Shown: positions 1 to 12,180 of the stretch, piece after piece | How positions within the stretch are numbered: the first letter of the stretch is position 1 | Layout: each line of letters begins with the position of its first letter | Source: Naumovozyma dairenensis CBS 421 | Lineage: Eukaryota > Ascomycota > Saccharomycetes > Saccharomycetales > Saccharomycetaceae | NCBI RefSeq assembly: GCF_000227115.2 | Contig: NC_016483.1 | Location: 310,001-374,000 of the forward strand | Direction of reading: 5' to 3' | Length of the DNA stretch: 64,000 nucleotides | Program-made: the position numbers and the translations under genes | Notes under the pieces: generated by a model | Databases searched by the model: none | What the model saw: only the letters and a program-made list of their open reading frames with translations | What the model was told of the DNA's origin: nothing

Positions 1-699
1 GAAGATCAGAATAGTAGGCTAGTATCTACTAATACTTTACCTGGTTCTAAATCGAAGACAAATAAACATCTGTCCAAAGTGAAAAATGACCACTCTAAAA
101 ATAAAACCAAAACACGATCGAATCTGAATGTTAGTGCTGATACAAATCCTTCAACTAGTTCCATAAAGCCACCTAAAAGTAACGATAGATCAACTTCCAA
201 TGATGGAAAGCGAAGTAACTTAGGCACTCGTAGTACAATTAAAACGGGGAGTATATCAACATTAGAGAAGTCAGAAGGTGTATGGTCAGATATAGATACT
301 TTAGATGATGTAAAAAAGATGGCTCAAGATTATAAAGGTGATGGCTTTCCCTCAAATTTCGAATCAAACTTGGATCAAATGCGTCGATCCAATGCAAAAT
401 TATTAACAGCAATGAGAGACAGGAATGAAAGATTACAGAAAGAATATGAGGCTCGTACAGAGAATGAATGTGCGACTTTTGTAGATGATGGTGAAAACTT
501 CTTCGAAGCAAAAAAAGAGAACGAGATAGAAGAAAATAACACTAGGAGCCACTATACGGCGATGTGTGGGAATAAGGATGCAGTAATCAATGAACAAGAA
601 GCTCAGTATGTGGAAGGTGTAATAGACATTATAAAAAAACTACGTCTCCCCATTACTCCAGGAACAACCGAAGGTGAGTCTTCAGATAGTCTTGCTTAG
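1..699 (+). CDS. Unrecognised protein, 5' end beyond the window
   Basis: The frame is open from base 1 with no ATG before a GTG codon at 79, so the gene starts upstream of the window. About 232 codons are visible. I do not recognise the product. The first ~85 visible residues are rich in Ser, Thr, Asn and Lys with no obvious fold. Then comes a more structured segment beginning near EGVWSDIDTL, with likely helices around NLDQMRRSNAKLL and RDRNERLQKEYEAR, and a final helix near EGVIDIIKKLRLP. No catalytic motif, signal peptide or membrane segment is visible. It converges on NOC2 with only 112 bp between the stop codons. In S. cerevisiae the neighbour on this side of NOC2 is RET1, which this is not, so it marks a rearranged border or a gene lost from that locus. 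A fast-evolving cytoskeletal or kinetochore-type protein is possible but is a guess. Confidence 0.8.
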   Translation, partial: EDQNSRLVSTNTLPGSKSKTNKHLSKVKNDHSKNKTKTRSNLNVSADTNPSTSSIKPPKSNDRSTSNDGKRSNLGTRSTIKTGSISTLEKSEGVWSDIDTLDDVKKMAQDYKGDGFPSNFESNLDQMRRSNAKLLTAMRDRNERLQKEYEARTENECATFVDDGENFFEAKKENEIEENNTRSHYTAMCGNKDAVINEQEAQYVEGVIDIIKKLRLPITPGTTEGESSDSLA

Positions 700-811
700 A
701 CGTGTTTTATAATTTACAAAATCAATATATAAGAATATCATGGTACATATACTCAATTATAGACAATAATAACTGACACTCCTCTTTGTTAGGATACTCC
801 AAATACATAAT

Positions 812-2917
812 CTATTCAGAATCTGACATCTCGACATCTTCATCTTCAGATTCTTCAGCGTTTCTAGCCTTCTGTTCTTCCTTTTCTCTATCTTCTTCTT
901 CCAAACTTTCTCTCAAAAGTTTAGCCTTTTCTTCTTTAACCTCTCTTTGAACGAAAACATATGCACCTAGAGGAGTCTTTTCCCATGGTAGATCATTTAA
1001 GAATCTATTCACCTCAGTATTGTTACTTGGACTGAATTCAACCTCAGATCTTTTCGTTTGAATGAATGTACTATTTTGATTCAATTTCTCAACAATATTT
1101 GATAATTGTTTATTGAACTTAATATTCTTGGAAGTCTTTATGTAACGACGTAAGGAAATTATTACAGGAGTGGCTAATTCCGGGAACGAAACACTTTTAC
1201 AATATAGGGTAAAATACTCGCCTACCAAATCAACAAACTGTTCAACTAGACCTTCTTGATAAACTTTTGTACCCAAATATGCTTGTGTACATTTGATGTT
1301 GTGATCGAAATCGAATGCTTCCAAATTTTCTTTTCTTTTAGAGAACTTAGTAAAGGCAGTAGATGTCAGAATTTCAGATAATAATGGGAATATTGGGATG
1401 AAAACACCGGTATTTTGAGACAGTCTAATCAAAGATTTGATCAAATAGAATCTTAATGGGAAAAATTGAGCTGTTGGTATCAACCTTGTGACACCGATTG
1501 TAACTTGAACTAGGGGATAAATCAATTGTCTCAATGGAGATTCACGGCCGTTTTCTCTTTCTGGATTACAAGAGAAGGATAAAACACGAGACCAGAAATC
1601 TAGAGAATGACAGAATTGCCAATTATAAATAATTTTATATACCTCTGCTGGATCAGATCTTGTGGTCTTTTTAGTTGTAGCATTCATCGTATTTCTCAAA
1701 TGGATAGCTAATTGTCTGATGTATTCAAAACCAACTTGGTAACTGACAACTTCATCAATACCGAATAATTCTGCAGCCGAATTCTTTTGGAAATTGATCA
1801 ATGGCATTGTTCTTAAATTGGTTTTACGGCAACTTTTAATGAAAGTTGAGTAAGTAGTCTTCAACACAACTTCAAGGATGGATTTTTTGAATTCTTTAGA
1901 AGCACTATGTAGGAAGGCAAATGAAGCGATTTGAGTTTCCACTTCTCTAGTTGTAGCCCAGATTTCAACAATATTTTTAATCAATTCTTTTATGACCCTT
2001 CTGTATGATAACAAGTATGGCATCAACTGGTCGACAGAATGAAGGATTAATGCAGCAGTTTCTGTATTTGTTATATCATTCAATAAAACTAATAGAGAAG
2101 CAGAATGAGATTTCACGATTGATGAAATCTTGGAAACATTTGCACCACCCGGTAATGTTCTTGATCCCTTTGTTGTCTTGTACGGAGCCATCTTTTGAAT
2201 TACTTGAGGTAAATCTTTCAAAGCAACGAACATCAATTCATGGAAGGCTCTTTCATCAGTGACCGTGTATTTATAATCTTCTACATTTTCATCTTTATTT
2301 AAATTAACTGCCACTTTGAATGCAGTAACTACATTTCTTAGAAGCTTCAAACTTGGGCTTTCGCGTAAATCTTTCTTCCACTTTTTGACAAGCTTTAATG
2401 TTAATTCAACCTTTTCTGGTCCTTGCTCTAGTTGTTCTTGTTCGCCTTCTTCTCCACTTCCTTCATCATCTTCATCAGCGGCGTCTAATGGGTTAGATGC
2501 AGCAAAATCTAATAAATCTTTATCATTTTCCTGCAAGTATTTATAGAATTCAGGATCTTCCTTGGATAGAGTTGCCATGTTAGCCGCCATATCACCTTCT
2601 TCTTCAGAAGAAGACTCATCATCTTCACTTTCTTTAGATTCTTTAATTTTTTTCAATTTCTTGTTTTCCTTTGGAAGTTCAATACCCTTTTCGAAGAAGT
2701 TTTCGACAGACATATCTTTGAAAACTTCTTCCTTAGAAGATTTCTTTAACTTTTGATCATCCTTGGTCAACGCACCTTCTCTTTTCTCTTCTTCAGACTT
2801 ATTACCACGACGGCCTTGAGTCTTTCTTTTGTGATCTTTTATCTTTTTTCTATGCTCTAATGTGTGCTTCAAATGCTTCGATTGAAACTTCTTGGTAGCT
2901 TTTGAAACTTTACCCAT
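812..2917 (-). CDS. NOC2: Ribosome biogenesis factor Noc2
   Basis: This encodes a 701-residue nucleolar/nuclear factor that pairs with Noc1 and Noc3 to assemble and export 60S pre-ribosomes. The start [20 protein letters not shown] matches the family N-terminus and length (about 710 aa in S. cerevisiae). The first ~150 residues are highly charged, with Lys-rich and Glu/Asp/Ser-rich stretches. The central and C-terminal part (from about residue 170) is the helical Noc2 repeat domain, with the recognisable segment [19 protein letters not shown]. An acidic tail ([14 protein letters not shown]) ends the protein. It is divergently transcribed from GEP3, as expected from S. cerevisiae YOR206W/YOR205C. 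The shared upstream region carries PAC and RRPE elements, so it is likely co-regulated with the ribosome biogenesis regulon. Identification rests on family sequence plus synteny. Confidence 0.95.
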   Translation of the reverse strand: MGKVSKATKKFQSKHLKHTLEHRKKIKDHKRKTQGRRGNKSEEEKREGALTKDDQKLKKSSKEEVFKDMSVENFFEKGIELPKENKKLKKIKESKESEDDESSSEEEGDMAANMATLSKEDPEFYKYLQENDKDLLDFAASNPLDAADEDDEGSGEEGEQEQLEQGPEKVELTLKLVKKWKKDLRESPSLKLLRNVVTAFKVAVNLNKDENVEDYKYTVTDERAFHELMFVALKDLPQVIQKMAPYKTTKGSRTLPGGANVSKISSIVKSHSASLLVLLNDITNTETAALILHSVDQLMPYLLSYRRVIKELIKNIVEIWATTREVETQIASFAFLHSASKEFKKSILEVVLKTTYSTFIKSCRKTNLRTMPLINFQKNSAAELFGIDEVVSYQVGFEYIRQLAIHLRNTMNATTKKTTRSDPAEVYKIIYNWQFCHSLDFWSRVLSFSCNPERENGRESPLRQLIYPLVQVTIGVTRLIPTAQFFPLRFYLIKSLIRLSQNTGVFIPIFPLLSEILTSTAFTKFSKRKENLEAFDFDHNIKCTQAYLGTKVYQEGLVEQFVDLVGEYFTLYCKSVSFPELATPVIISLRRYIKTSKNIKFNKQLSNIVEKLNQNSTFIQTKRSEVEFSPSNNTEVNRFLNDLPWEKTPLGAYVFVQREVKEEKAKLLRESLEEEDREKEEQKARNAEESEDEDVEMSDSE

Positions 2918-3067
2918 CTGGCCCCAAATTTAATATATTTGATCTTTGGGTTTTATTACTCGACTATTTTGCAGTTAACTAACCGAAACAAATTGTTCAT
3001 GAATTTTCTAAAATATGTACATATCTTCTATCTTCAATATTCCTATAACCAAATTTTTTCATCTCAT

Positions 3068-3100
3068 CTCATCGCATTTTCATAATTTTGAAAAATTTTC
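3068..3100 (-). promoter_or_regulatory. PAC and RRPE elements of the NOC2 promoter
   Basis: CTCATCGC at 3068-3075 is the reverse complement of the PAC core GCGATGAG (Dot6/Tod6 target). TGAAAAATTTTC at 3089-3100 is an RRPE (Stb3-type) element. They lie 150-185 bp upstream of the NOC2 start, the usual place and pairing for ribosome biogenesis genes. The rest of the 354-bp NOC2-GEP3 intergenic region is AT-rich with no other clear signal. Confidence 0.7.
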
Positions 3101-3271
3101 GAGAAAATCCGTTCGAAAATGATCTCGAATTTGAGATGTAAATAAAAGAAGTTTAAAGGTATAAGAAACAGTATTTTAAGGTTGAAACTTGTGCCATGAT
3201 TTGTCAAAGGAGAAGACTGGTCAGGGTGATTTGTTTCGATTTTGCTGCTTTATTATATTTACCCATCTTTG

Positions 3272-4942
3272 ATGTTCCCAACGTTATGCTTCAGGAATCA
3301 TTCTAGGAAGTTTTCGACGTCGCTTACACGCTGGATCAATTGTAACTCATGTGGTATCGAGTTACAGAAGAAGGATCCATGTCAGGTTGGATATTATCAA
3401 GAACCTAAAACGGCGAAGAGACCCCACATTAAAAGTATAGAAGATTTGAAATACTTGCTATTTAGTCAAGATATCCAAAAATTAAAAGAAGACGAGAAAG
3501 AGGTAATCGAATCTAAGGGAGCTAATAACTCTCATCTACCACATAATCCGCTATTCTGCAAACGTTGTGTAGATGCTCTCCATCAAAATAAGTACGAGAT
3601 GAAGGACTTCCAAAGAATGTCTTTTTTTGATGTAGTTGAAAATATACCTAGAGAAAGTAATGTTCTACATTGTGTACCCTTCCCTGAATTCCCATTCCAT
3701 CTAGACAAAGGCATCCTATCTAACAAACATTACACTACCTCTTTACTTTTAACAAAAAGTGATCAATTAATACGACACAAATCCACATTGAACAAAGATG
3801 TACAGCATTTCCTTAAAGACTTCACTCACCATTATATGTCTGTCAAAACAAACAAAGCGATAGCAGTATCAGCATTGAAGAATTGGAATATGGACGTCTT
3901 ATATACCAATTTGAAAAAGAACTCATATTTCCTCGGTGCAACAAATGCAGGGAAATCAACTCTTATAAATTCACTGCTTCGAAAGTATCTGGGATACAAA
4001 GTGAACATAGATAAAAAGGGGAACATTATTCACCCCGAGTTCCCTCCTGATTTGCAAAAAAATATCAAAAAATTCCAGAAACTTCAATCAGCAGGGGTTT
4101 CTTATATTCCTAATATGACTAGGAAAGCACAGCCTTACCAAATTGGTGACAAATTAATTTTTGATTTACCAGGATATACTGCCAATGTAAACGAAGTGCT
4201 TTTGGAAGATATCATTGAAAAGGATTGGTTGGAATTGATCAGGAAAACAGAATTATTTACTGACCGATATGTAAAATCACAATCATACAAATCTATAAAG
4301 GGATCGAAAAATGGTGCTTGCTATACACTCGGTGGTATTTTCTTCATAGTCCCCCCTGAAGGCACGATTAATCAGATTGTCAAATATATTCCCGGTAAAC
4401 CATCTACATTCAGAAATGTTTCCAAAGCTTTAGAAGTATTTTCTAATGTTCATTCTGGAAACGGAACGGAAACAAAACATCCCTGGGAACAGTATTGTGG
4501 TATAACCCAAGATTTTTGCGATATAAATAAATTTGAAAGACATGTTTTACCACCATTTCAAGGCAGTATCGAAATTGTATTAAAGGATATAGGTTATATT
4601 CTTTTAAGAACCACAGGAACATATGAATTCAAAGGGTTACATGAACTTTGGGTTCCTAAAGGTATAGAAGTTTGTATTAGAAAACCGTTATTGCAACTTA
4701 TCAAAAACAATTATTCTACAAATGATTCCAAAGTAAGTTACCTTTCATCAAGGAACGATCCTATAGTTAGTAAAACTTATGTTATGGATCACGATGAGAA
4801 AGATACGCTGTTGAAAATGCAAGAAATATTTAAAAGCAGCAGTGAAAAGGGAAAAGTTTCTAGGAAGTATATACACGAAGATCCAAAAATATTGTTAAAT
4901 TCAGAGAATCCAAAATGTCTCTTCTGGTATTTTGATTTTTAA
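3272..4942 (+). CDS. GEP3: Mitochondrial circularly permuted GTPase Gep3
   Basis: This is a 556-residue mitochondrial protein, the same length as S. cerevisiae Gep3 (Mtg3), which acts in assembly of the small mitochondrial ribosomal subunit. The frame is open upstream, but the first ATG is at 3272 (MFPTLCFRNHSRKF), giving a basic presequence. A zinc-finger-like pair follows: CNSC near residue 24 and CKRC near residue 96. The GTPase motifs come in permuted order: G4 TKSD at ~161, G5 SALK at ~200, G1 GATNAGKST at 222-230, and G3 DLPGYT at ~305, which is the mark of YqeH-type permuted GTPases. It is divergent from NOC2 and converges on DED1, as in S. cerevisiae. Confidence 0.92.
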   Translation: MFPTLCFRNHSRKFSTSLTRWINCNSCGIELQKKDPCQVGYYQEPKTAKRPHIKSIEDLKYLLFSQDIQKLKEDEKEVIESKGANNSHLPHNPLFCKRCVDALHQNKYEMKDFQRMSFFDVVENIPRESNVLHCVPFPEFPFHLDKGILSNKHYTTSLLLTKSDQLIRHKSTLNKDVQHFLKDFTHHYMSVKTNKAIAVSALKNWNMDVLYTNLKKNSYFLGATNAGKSTLINSLLRKYLGYKVNIDKKGNIIHPEFPPDLQKNIKKFQKLQSAGVSYIPNMTRKAQPYQIGDKLIFDLPGYTANVNEVLLEDIIEKDWLELIRKTELFTDRYVKSQSYKSIKGSKNGACYTLGGIFFIVPPEGTINQIVKYIPGKPSTFRNVSKALEVFSNVHSGNGTETKHPWEQYCGITQDFCDINKFERHVLPPFQGSIEIVLKDIGYILLRTTGTYEFKGLHELWVPKGIEVCIRKPLLQLIKNNYSTNDSKVSYLSSRNDPIVSKTYVMDHDEKDTLLKMQEIFKSSSEKGKVSRKYIHEDPKILLNSENPKCLFWYFDF

Positions 4943-5657
4943 AAGCAATGTGTGTTTTCTGTATGAACTTATAAGAACATGTTTATCCTGTAAATAACAA
5001 AAACATAGACCACTTAAATTAGTAGGTAAGGTGACGTTACATGATGTCTCAACCATAATTCTTAGAGGCTGACTATATATAAAAGTTATATGAAATGCTA
5101 CAATAGCAATAAATAAAAAAATAAATTTAGGAAATAATATATCTGTTTATGATTATTCTATCTACAATAATAAAGGGTAACACGTGTACACCTATAAAGA
5201 AAGACTGACTACTATACATGGGGCTTTCATAAAAATCGAATACAATGCAGAAAATATATAAATGCGTTAATGAATATAATCTCTGCGGAGCTGAGGGAAA
5301 AAAGGTCATGATAAATGTTCCAGGAAAAGGTTTCAAATTGAAGTTTTCATTCATTCAAAAATTTTCATGAAAAATATAAATAAAAATGCTATTCCATCGT
5401 GATTGATCATAAATGGGATCTGTGTTTTTATTTAAATGGATAATAGTAAGTTTGGAATATCTAATGTACAATTGTGTATGAGAAAAAATTGGAGTAATAA
5501 AGTGAGGTAAAAGAAAAGAAAAAAACTAGAGGATTCTAGATTAGAATAACGACAGGATCTTTAGTATATTCTACACAACTCTTCACGAGAAGTGTAAAAG
5601 ATACAGTAAAAGTAGGTGAGAAAAAAAGAGATATTGGAAGATTCCAATAAAAGATGA
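4943..5657. other. Intergenic gap between convergent GEP3 and DED1
   Basis: These 715 bp are AT-rich 3' flanks of two converging genes. I see no RNA gene, repeat or credible short ORF. Open frames here are short and lack coding character. Confidence 0.6.
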
Positions 5658-8380
<2,723 letters not shown>

Positions 8381-8382
8381 TA

Positions 8383-8545
8383 ATTGAATCATAGCCACTT
8401 AGTAATCTTGATAAAACAATGGAAGAGTTACCTGGTCATACTAATTCGCCACAAGTGATCGCAACTTAAAATGAGGATATTGATATATATAAGATGTTGA
8501 AGACATCGGCCTATCGATCCAGGGAGTCAAAAGCTCCTGTTGGTA
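8383..8545 (+). repeat. Degenerate repeat copy 1 (inverted relative to 8655-8820)
   Basis: On the + strand this matches the minus strand of 8655-8820. It shares the exact string CAATGGAAGAGTTACCTG, then a colinear but clearly diverged ~140 bp. Copy 1 has lost the ATG present in copy 2 and has an in-frame stop (TAA) near 8466, so it is a decayed copy. Inferred to be part of a retroelement relic because a probable LTR lies nearby. Confidence 0.6.
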
Positions 8546-8647
8546 AAGGTTTGTTGGCGGTGACTATTGCAACATGGCAATAAAGGAATATTCATTATCA
8601 GCTTGAGATATCTGACTATTGGTTAAAAAAGCAGCAACACTCATAGT

Positions 8648-8803
8648 CTACATACTTTTAGGAGCAGACGGGTTGTCTCCCTGAACTGATGAGCCGATGT
8701 GTTCGACATCTAACATGTCAGCATCGTCATTAGGAGTCGTGATTACTTGTGCCAAATCAGTTGGATCAGGTAACTCTTCCATTGCTTTATTAATATTACT
8801 CAT
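8648..8803 (-). CDS. Small ORF (51 aa) in repeat copy 2, doubtful gene
   Basis: An ATG at 8803 opens a 51-codon frame starting MSNINKAMEELPDPTDLAQV and ending in GDNPSAPKSM before TAG. It is acidic and looks more like protein than random translation. It may be the start of a retroelement gag-type gene, since it lies about 290 bp inside the probable LTR at 9090-9301 in minus orientation. I do not recognise the sequence from Ty1-Ty5. It is probably a relic and not a functional gene. Confidence 0.25.
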   Translation of the reverse strand: MSNINKAMEELPDPTDLAQVITTPNDDADMLDVEHIGSSVQGDNPSAPKSM

Positions 8804-8820
8804 TTCGTTCAATTATCTCA
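8655..8820 (-). repeat. Diverged repeat copy 2 (inverted partner of 8383-8545)
   Basis: This minus-strand copy keeps a small ORF (see 8648-8803). The two copies face each other around a ~110-bp spacer, so the arrangement is an imperfect inverted repeat. The divergence suggests an old duplication rather than a recent one. Confidence 0.6.
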
Positions 8821-9089
8821 ATCTTGTTGTGATCATAACTAAGGGGCTCTCTACCGAATGGTAGAGCGATGCATCCGAACGACCACTGCTCTTATTTATG
8901 AGCGCAACTCTTTCAATAGGTGAATATTCAATTTAGTGGTCTCAACACAAGCAATGAAATCTGGATCCTCCAATATTCTTCTGAGCATGGTATAGAAAGT
9001 CCCGCCTCAATTATTTTCAGGCCCTAATGTGGAGGTTAGGATAGTAGTGGTTGCATACCACACTGCTCCTTTTCAGTAAAGGTGGGTAC

Positions 9090-9301
9090 TGTTGGATGAT
9101 CATATATACTGGATGGTAAATGATGGTATCTGGATAACTTCTCTGCCACTGTATACTTAACGCTTCGCCAAAGGAAAGCTTTCAGTTTTGAACTGGTTTA
9201 TATATTTTAACCAATAGAATAACCTCAATGTCAATTGTGATCTTTTCTTAAAATGGATAATTTTATAATGATCTGTCCTGCCCGTGTTCTTATATCCAAC
9301 A
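9090..9301. mobile_element. Probable solo LTR of a Ty-like retrotransposon
   Basis: The 212-bp segment begins TGTTGGAT and ends ATCCAACA, a perfect 8-bp terminal inverted repeat of the TG...CA type used by Ty1/copia LTRs. On the + strand it is preceded by AAAGGTGGGTAC, which resembles the polypurine tract next to the Ty1 3' LTR. A TATA-like TTTATATATTTT lies inside. The flanks (GGTAC and AACCG) do not form a 5-bp target duplication, so the element may be a recombined or eroded remnant. No intact reverse transcriptase or integrase is present anywhere in the gap. Orientation is undecided. Confidence 0.5.
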
Positions 9302-9481
9302 AACCGGCCTTTATAGGCATCTGATATGGGTATACCTGGCACTATAGCTCTAGGACAGAATATGTAGAATTGGAATAGATAATTTTATATCCACTAGTCG
9401 TTATTCTTACTCATTAACCGCGTTCAATTCATTAAGTGCCGTCTTTGTACCATATCCTAGCCAGCTGATCAACATTGCTGT

Positions 9482-9515
9482 GTAATAACTATATACCTAG
9501 GTATATAGTTATTAC
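9482..9515. repeat. 34-bp perfect palindrome
   Basis: Arms of 17 bp meet at CCTAGG with no spacer. The left arm reads GTAATAACTATATACCT and the right arm is its exact reverse complement. Beyond the palindrome one mismatched pair is followed by two more matching pairs (TG/CA). It lies about 200 bp downstream of the HIS3 stop. Confidence 0.9.
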
Positions 9516-9711
9516 GCATGTAACTTGACAATACTATTTCAGTACACAATATGTCGTTTGATATACCCTAAGGACGAAAGAGGTTATTCATTATGTCATT
9601 ATTTCAAGTGAAGAAATATATATATGTACATACATTCGTAAATCTATAAAAAAAGGAACTAGGTCAGTAAAACTATAACATGATTTTGGTTCTATCATTC
9701 ATGTACCACAT

Positions 9712-10377
9712 CTACATCAATACACCTTTAGTAGAAGGAACGTCATTGGTACCATTTGAAGAAGTAGCTTCTCTAATAGCGACAGCCAAAGCCTTAAAGG
9801 CACTTTCACTTCTATGATGATCATTTTTCCCTCTCAAACAATCCACATGAATGGTAATTCTTGCCGCTTCAGCGAAACTTTCCAAAAAATGAGGAATCAT
9901 TTCACAAGAAAGATCACCAATTTTTTCTCTTTTCAAACCTAAATCTATAATAGCGTAAGGTCTATTTGATAAATCCACCACCGCACGAGATAATGCCTCA
10001 TCTAATGGAGCGAATCCCGTACCGAATCTTTTAACACCACGAATAGCACCCATTGCCATTTTGAAAGCTTCACCTAATGCTATCCCACAATCTTCTGTAG
10101 TATGATGATCATCGATATGTAAATCACCTCTACATTCCATTATAAGGGACCAACCTGAATGTTTTGCTAATGCATGGATCATATGATCTAGGAATCCTAT
10201 ACCAGTATGGATATCGATTGTTTGTGAGTTGGTTGCTTGGGTTGCTATTGATTCAGTGCTATTCTTTTTGTTTAAGATTGAATTTTCTAATTTTAATGGA
10301 CCACCTGATAGTGAAATGGAGATTTGGATTTTAGTTTCATTTGTAATACGGTTAATTAGAGCTTGCTTTTCTGGCAT
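9712..10377 (-). CDS. HIS3: Imidazoleglycerol-phosphate dehydratase
   Basis: This 221-residue enzyme catalyses the sixth step of histidine synthesis, dehydrating imidazole glycerol phosphate to imidazole acetol phosphate. The Mn-binding histidine clusters are present: [17 protein letters not shown] (near 57-73), DIHHTT-type [14 protein letters not shown] (near 86-99), and [17 protein letters not shown] near 178-194. Length and the C-terminus VPSTKGVLM match the yeast enzyme (220 aa). The start [16 protein letters not shown] aligns with the family. It is divergent from MRM1 across 266 bp, the classic HIS3-PET56 arrangement, with a Gcn4 site in between. Confidence 0.98.
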   Translation of the reverse strand: MPEKQALINRITNETKIQISISLSGGPLKLENSILNKKNSTESIATQATNSQTIDIHTGIGFLDHMIHALAKHSGWSLIMECRGDLHIDDHHTTEDCGIALGEAFKMAMGAIRGVKRFGTGFAPLDEALSRAVVDLSNRPYAIIDLGLKREKIGDLSCEMIPHFLESFAEAARITIHVDCLRGKNDHHRSESAFKALAVAIREATSSNGTNDVPSTKGVLM

Positions 10378-10422
10378 ATTTGTATGTAGGGTTTGGTTTC
10401 TCGAGAGTGAGCGTCTTTAGGA

Positions 10423-10429
10423 TGACTCA
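10423..10429. promoter_or_regulatory. Gcn4 site between HIS3 and MRM1
   Basis: TGACTCA is a perfect Gcn4 site, 46 bp upstream of the HIS3 ATG. An equivalent site controls HIS3 in S. cerevisiae, so general amino acid control is expected. A run of A residues near 10578-10589 on the MRM1 side resembles the poly(dA:dT) element of that shared promoter. Confidence 0.8.
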
Positions 10430-10643
10430 GGTTCAACAAGAAAGACAGTTATAGTTTTTAGTCCTTATATATTTCATGTTAGGCGCGGATGTTTAGTATG
10501 TATGTAATATTATATTAAAAATTGTAGATTTTTTGAATGATTTTTAATTATTATTCTGAAAATTTATTTGAAAAGAAGTCAAAAAAAAAAATATAAGATC
10601 AAGAGAAAAGAAAAAACGCGGCATATCTACTTCTTTTATAACA

Positions 10644-12011
10644 ATGATAAAGAATGGTAATGCGATAGCTACGTTAAGACTTTTTAGAACAAATCGTTTT
10701 TCTTTCAAACGAGAATTATCCATCAAGCCTGGAATTGTTACCACTAAAGGGAAGAATAGTCGTGGTAATGATGGTTCGATTAAATTTGAGAAAAATATTC
10801 CTATATATGGTAGACCTAAAGCATGGGAATTAGCTAAAGAGGATAAAGAGACGTGGTTCAAACGTAAATATGCACATGTCCATGCTCGAAGGAAGATGGA
10901 AAGAGCAGAAGAAGAAGGTGGGAATAGAAATGTTGATCCGTATGGTAAGAAGGAAGCGCATTTAGAAAGATTGAGACGATATTCTGATGTTAAACGTAGT
11001 CAATATGAAAATCATAGGACTAAATTTCAAAAGGTTAATCCTTTAAGTGGGTTACAAATCAATCCATTGATGGAATATATTTATGGTACAAATTGTGTTT
11101 TAATAGCGTTGAAACAAAATAAACGAGAATATTTCAATAGATTATGGTATCATGGACGATTAAATGATGAACTTATTCAATTATGTAAGGAACGAGATGT
11201 GGAATTGATTGAAACTGATAAACATCGTTTGAATTTGTTAACGAATTATGCAGTACATAATAATGTTGTTTTGGAGACTAAGCCATTAGATATCATGGAG
11301 ATATCACATTTGACAATGTGTGATCCTACTATTGGGGAGTTTGGATTCAAAGAGGTAGGATTTGATCGTAATGATTTGACTGATCATACGATGAAATATA
11401 TTTGTAATTTTACTGAAGGAGAAGGAGACAGGGAGGAAGTATCAATAAAGACAAGAAATCGTACGAAGAAGTATCCATTTGGCTTGTTTTTGGATGAAGT
11501 TGTTGATCCGCATAATATGGGGGCCATCATTCGAAGCGCATACTTCCTTGGTGTAGATTTTATTGTTTTAACGAGGAAGAATTGTGCCCCCTTATCACCT
11601 GTTGTACTAAAGACAAGTAGTGGATCTATGGAATGTATGCCAATCTTTTGTGTTGATAAACCTTTACAATTTTTCACAGATTCTCAACGAGAAGGTGGTT
11701 GGGCATTTATTACTAGTCATGTTAGTGATGCTAATGGTAAGATTAAAGATTTGAAATATATTAAAGATAAGATATTAGATCTACATGATCTAAGTGGGAA
11801 ATGTTTGGATTTCCCCATTATGCTTGTTATTGGTAACGAAGGAGCAGGAGTACGAACCAATTTACGTATGAGAAGTGATTTCTTTGTCGAGATTCCCTTT
11901 GGTAGAAAGCAAGAGATATTGGGACCAGGCAATAAAATGGGACTCCCTATTGTAGATTCTTTGAATGTCAGTGTGGCTACTGCCTTGTTAATCAACAGCA
12001 TCTTGAATTGA
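10644..12011 (+). CDS. MRM1: Mitochondrial 21S rRNA 2'-O-ribose methyltransferase
   Basis: A 455-residue SpoU/TrmH-family methyltransferase that modifies the peptidyl transferase region of mitochondrial large-subunit rRNA. The N-terminus is basic and rich in Arg, Lys and Ser, consistent with mitochondrial import. The SpoU substrate-binding domain (PIYGRPKAWE and NPLMEYIYGTNCVLIAL) precedes the knotted SAM domain, with motif 1 DPHNMGAIIRSA, motif 2 VIGNEGAGV and motif 3 LPIVDSLNVSVATALLI near the C-terminus. It is somewhat longer than S. cerevisiae Mrm1 (412 aa). It shares a promoter with HIS3. Confidence 0.95.
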   Translation: MIKNGNAIATLRLFRTNRFSFKRELSIKPGIVTTKGKNSRGNDGSIKFEKNIPIYGRPKAWELAKEDKETWFKRKYAHVHARRKMERAEEEGGNRNVDPYGKKEAHLERLRRYSDVKRSQYENHRTKFQKVNPLSGLQINPLMEYIYGTNCVLIALKQNKREYFNRLWYHGRLNDELIQLCKERDVELIETDKHRLNLLTNYAVHNNVVLETKPLDIMEISHLTMCDPTIGEFGFKEVGFDRNDLTDHTMKYICNFTEGEGDREEVSIKTRNRTKKYPFGLFLDEVVDPHNMGAIIRSAYFLGVDFIVLTRKNCAPLSPVVLKTSSGSMECMPIFCVDKPLQFFTDSQREGGWAFITSHVSDANGKIKDLKYIKDKILDLHDLSGKCLDFPIMLVIGNEGAGVRTNLRMRSDFFVEIPFGRKQEILGPGNKMGLPIVDSLNVSVATALLINSILN

Positions 12012-12149
12012 GTCTCTCTTTCTCTACTTGAGGTTGCGCAGATAGCCTCATGTTATCGACAAAAAAAATAACCTGTAAATAAATAACTAAAGATATATAT
12101 CCATGCATCCATGCGTACATGCAGCCAGCATTCGTTGTTCCAATATCAG

Positions 12150-12180
<31 letters not shown>

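Noticed and set aside
3242..3271. Upstream extension of GEP3 to a TTG codon
   Set aside because: Yeast genes start at ATG; 3272 gives the exact family length (556 aa).
8846..8905. tRNA-like D-arm (GCTC...GGTAGAGC)
   Set aside because: The GCTC/GAGC stem is present, but the following bases do not form an anticodon stem and there is no GTTCGANNC B box. It is better described as a 7-bp hairpin (CTCTACC-GAAT-GGTAGAG).
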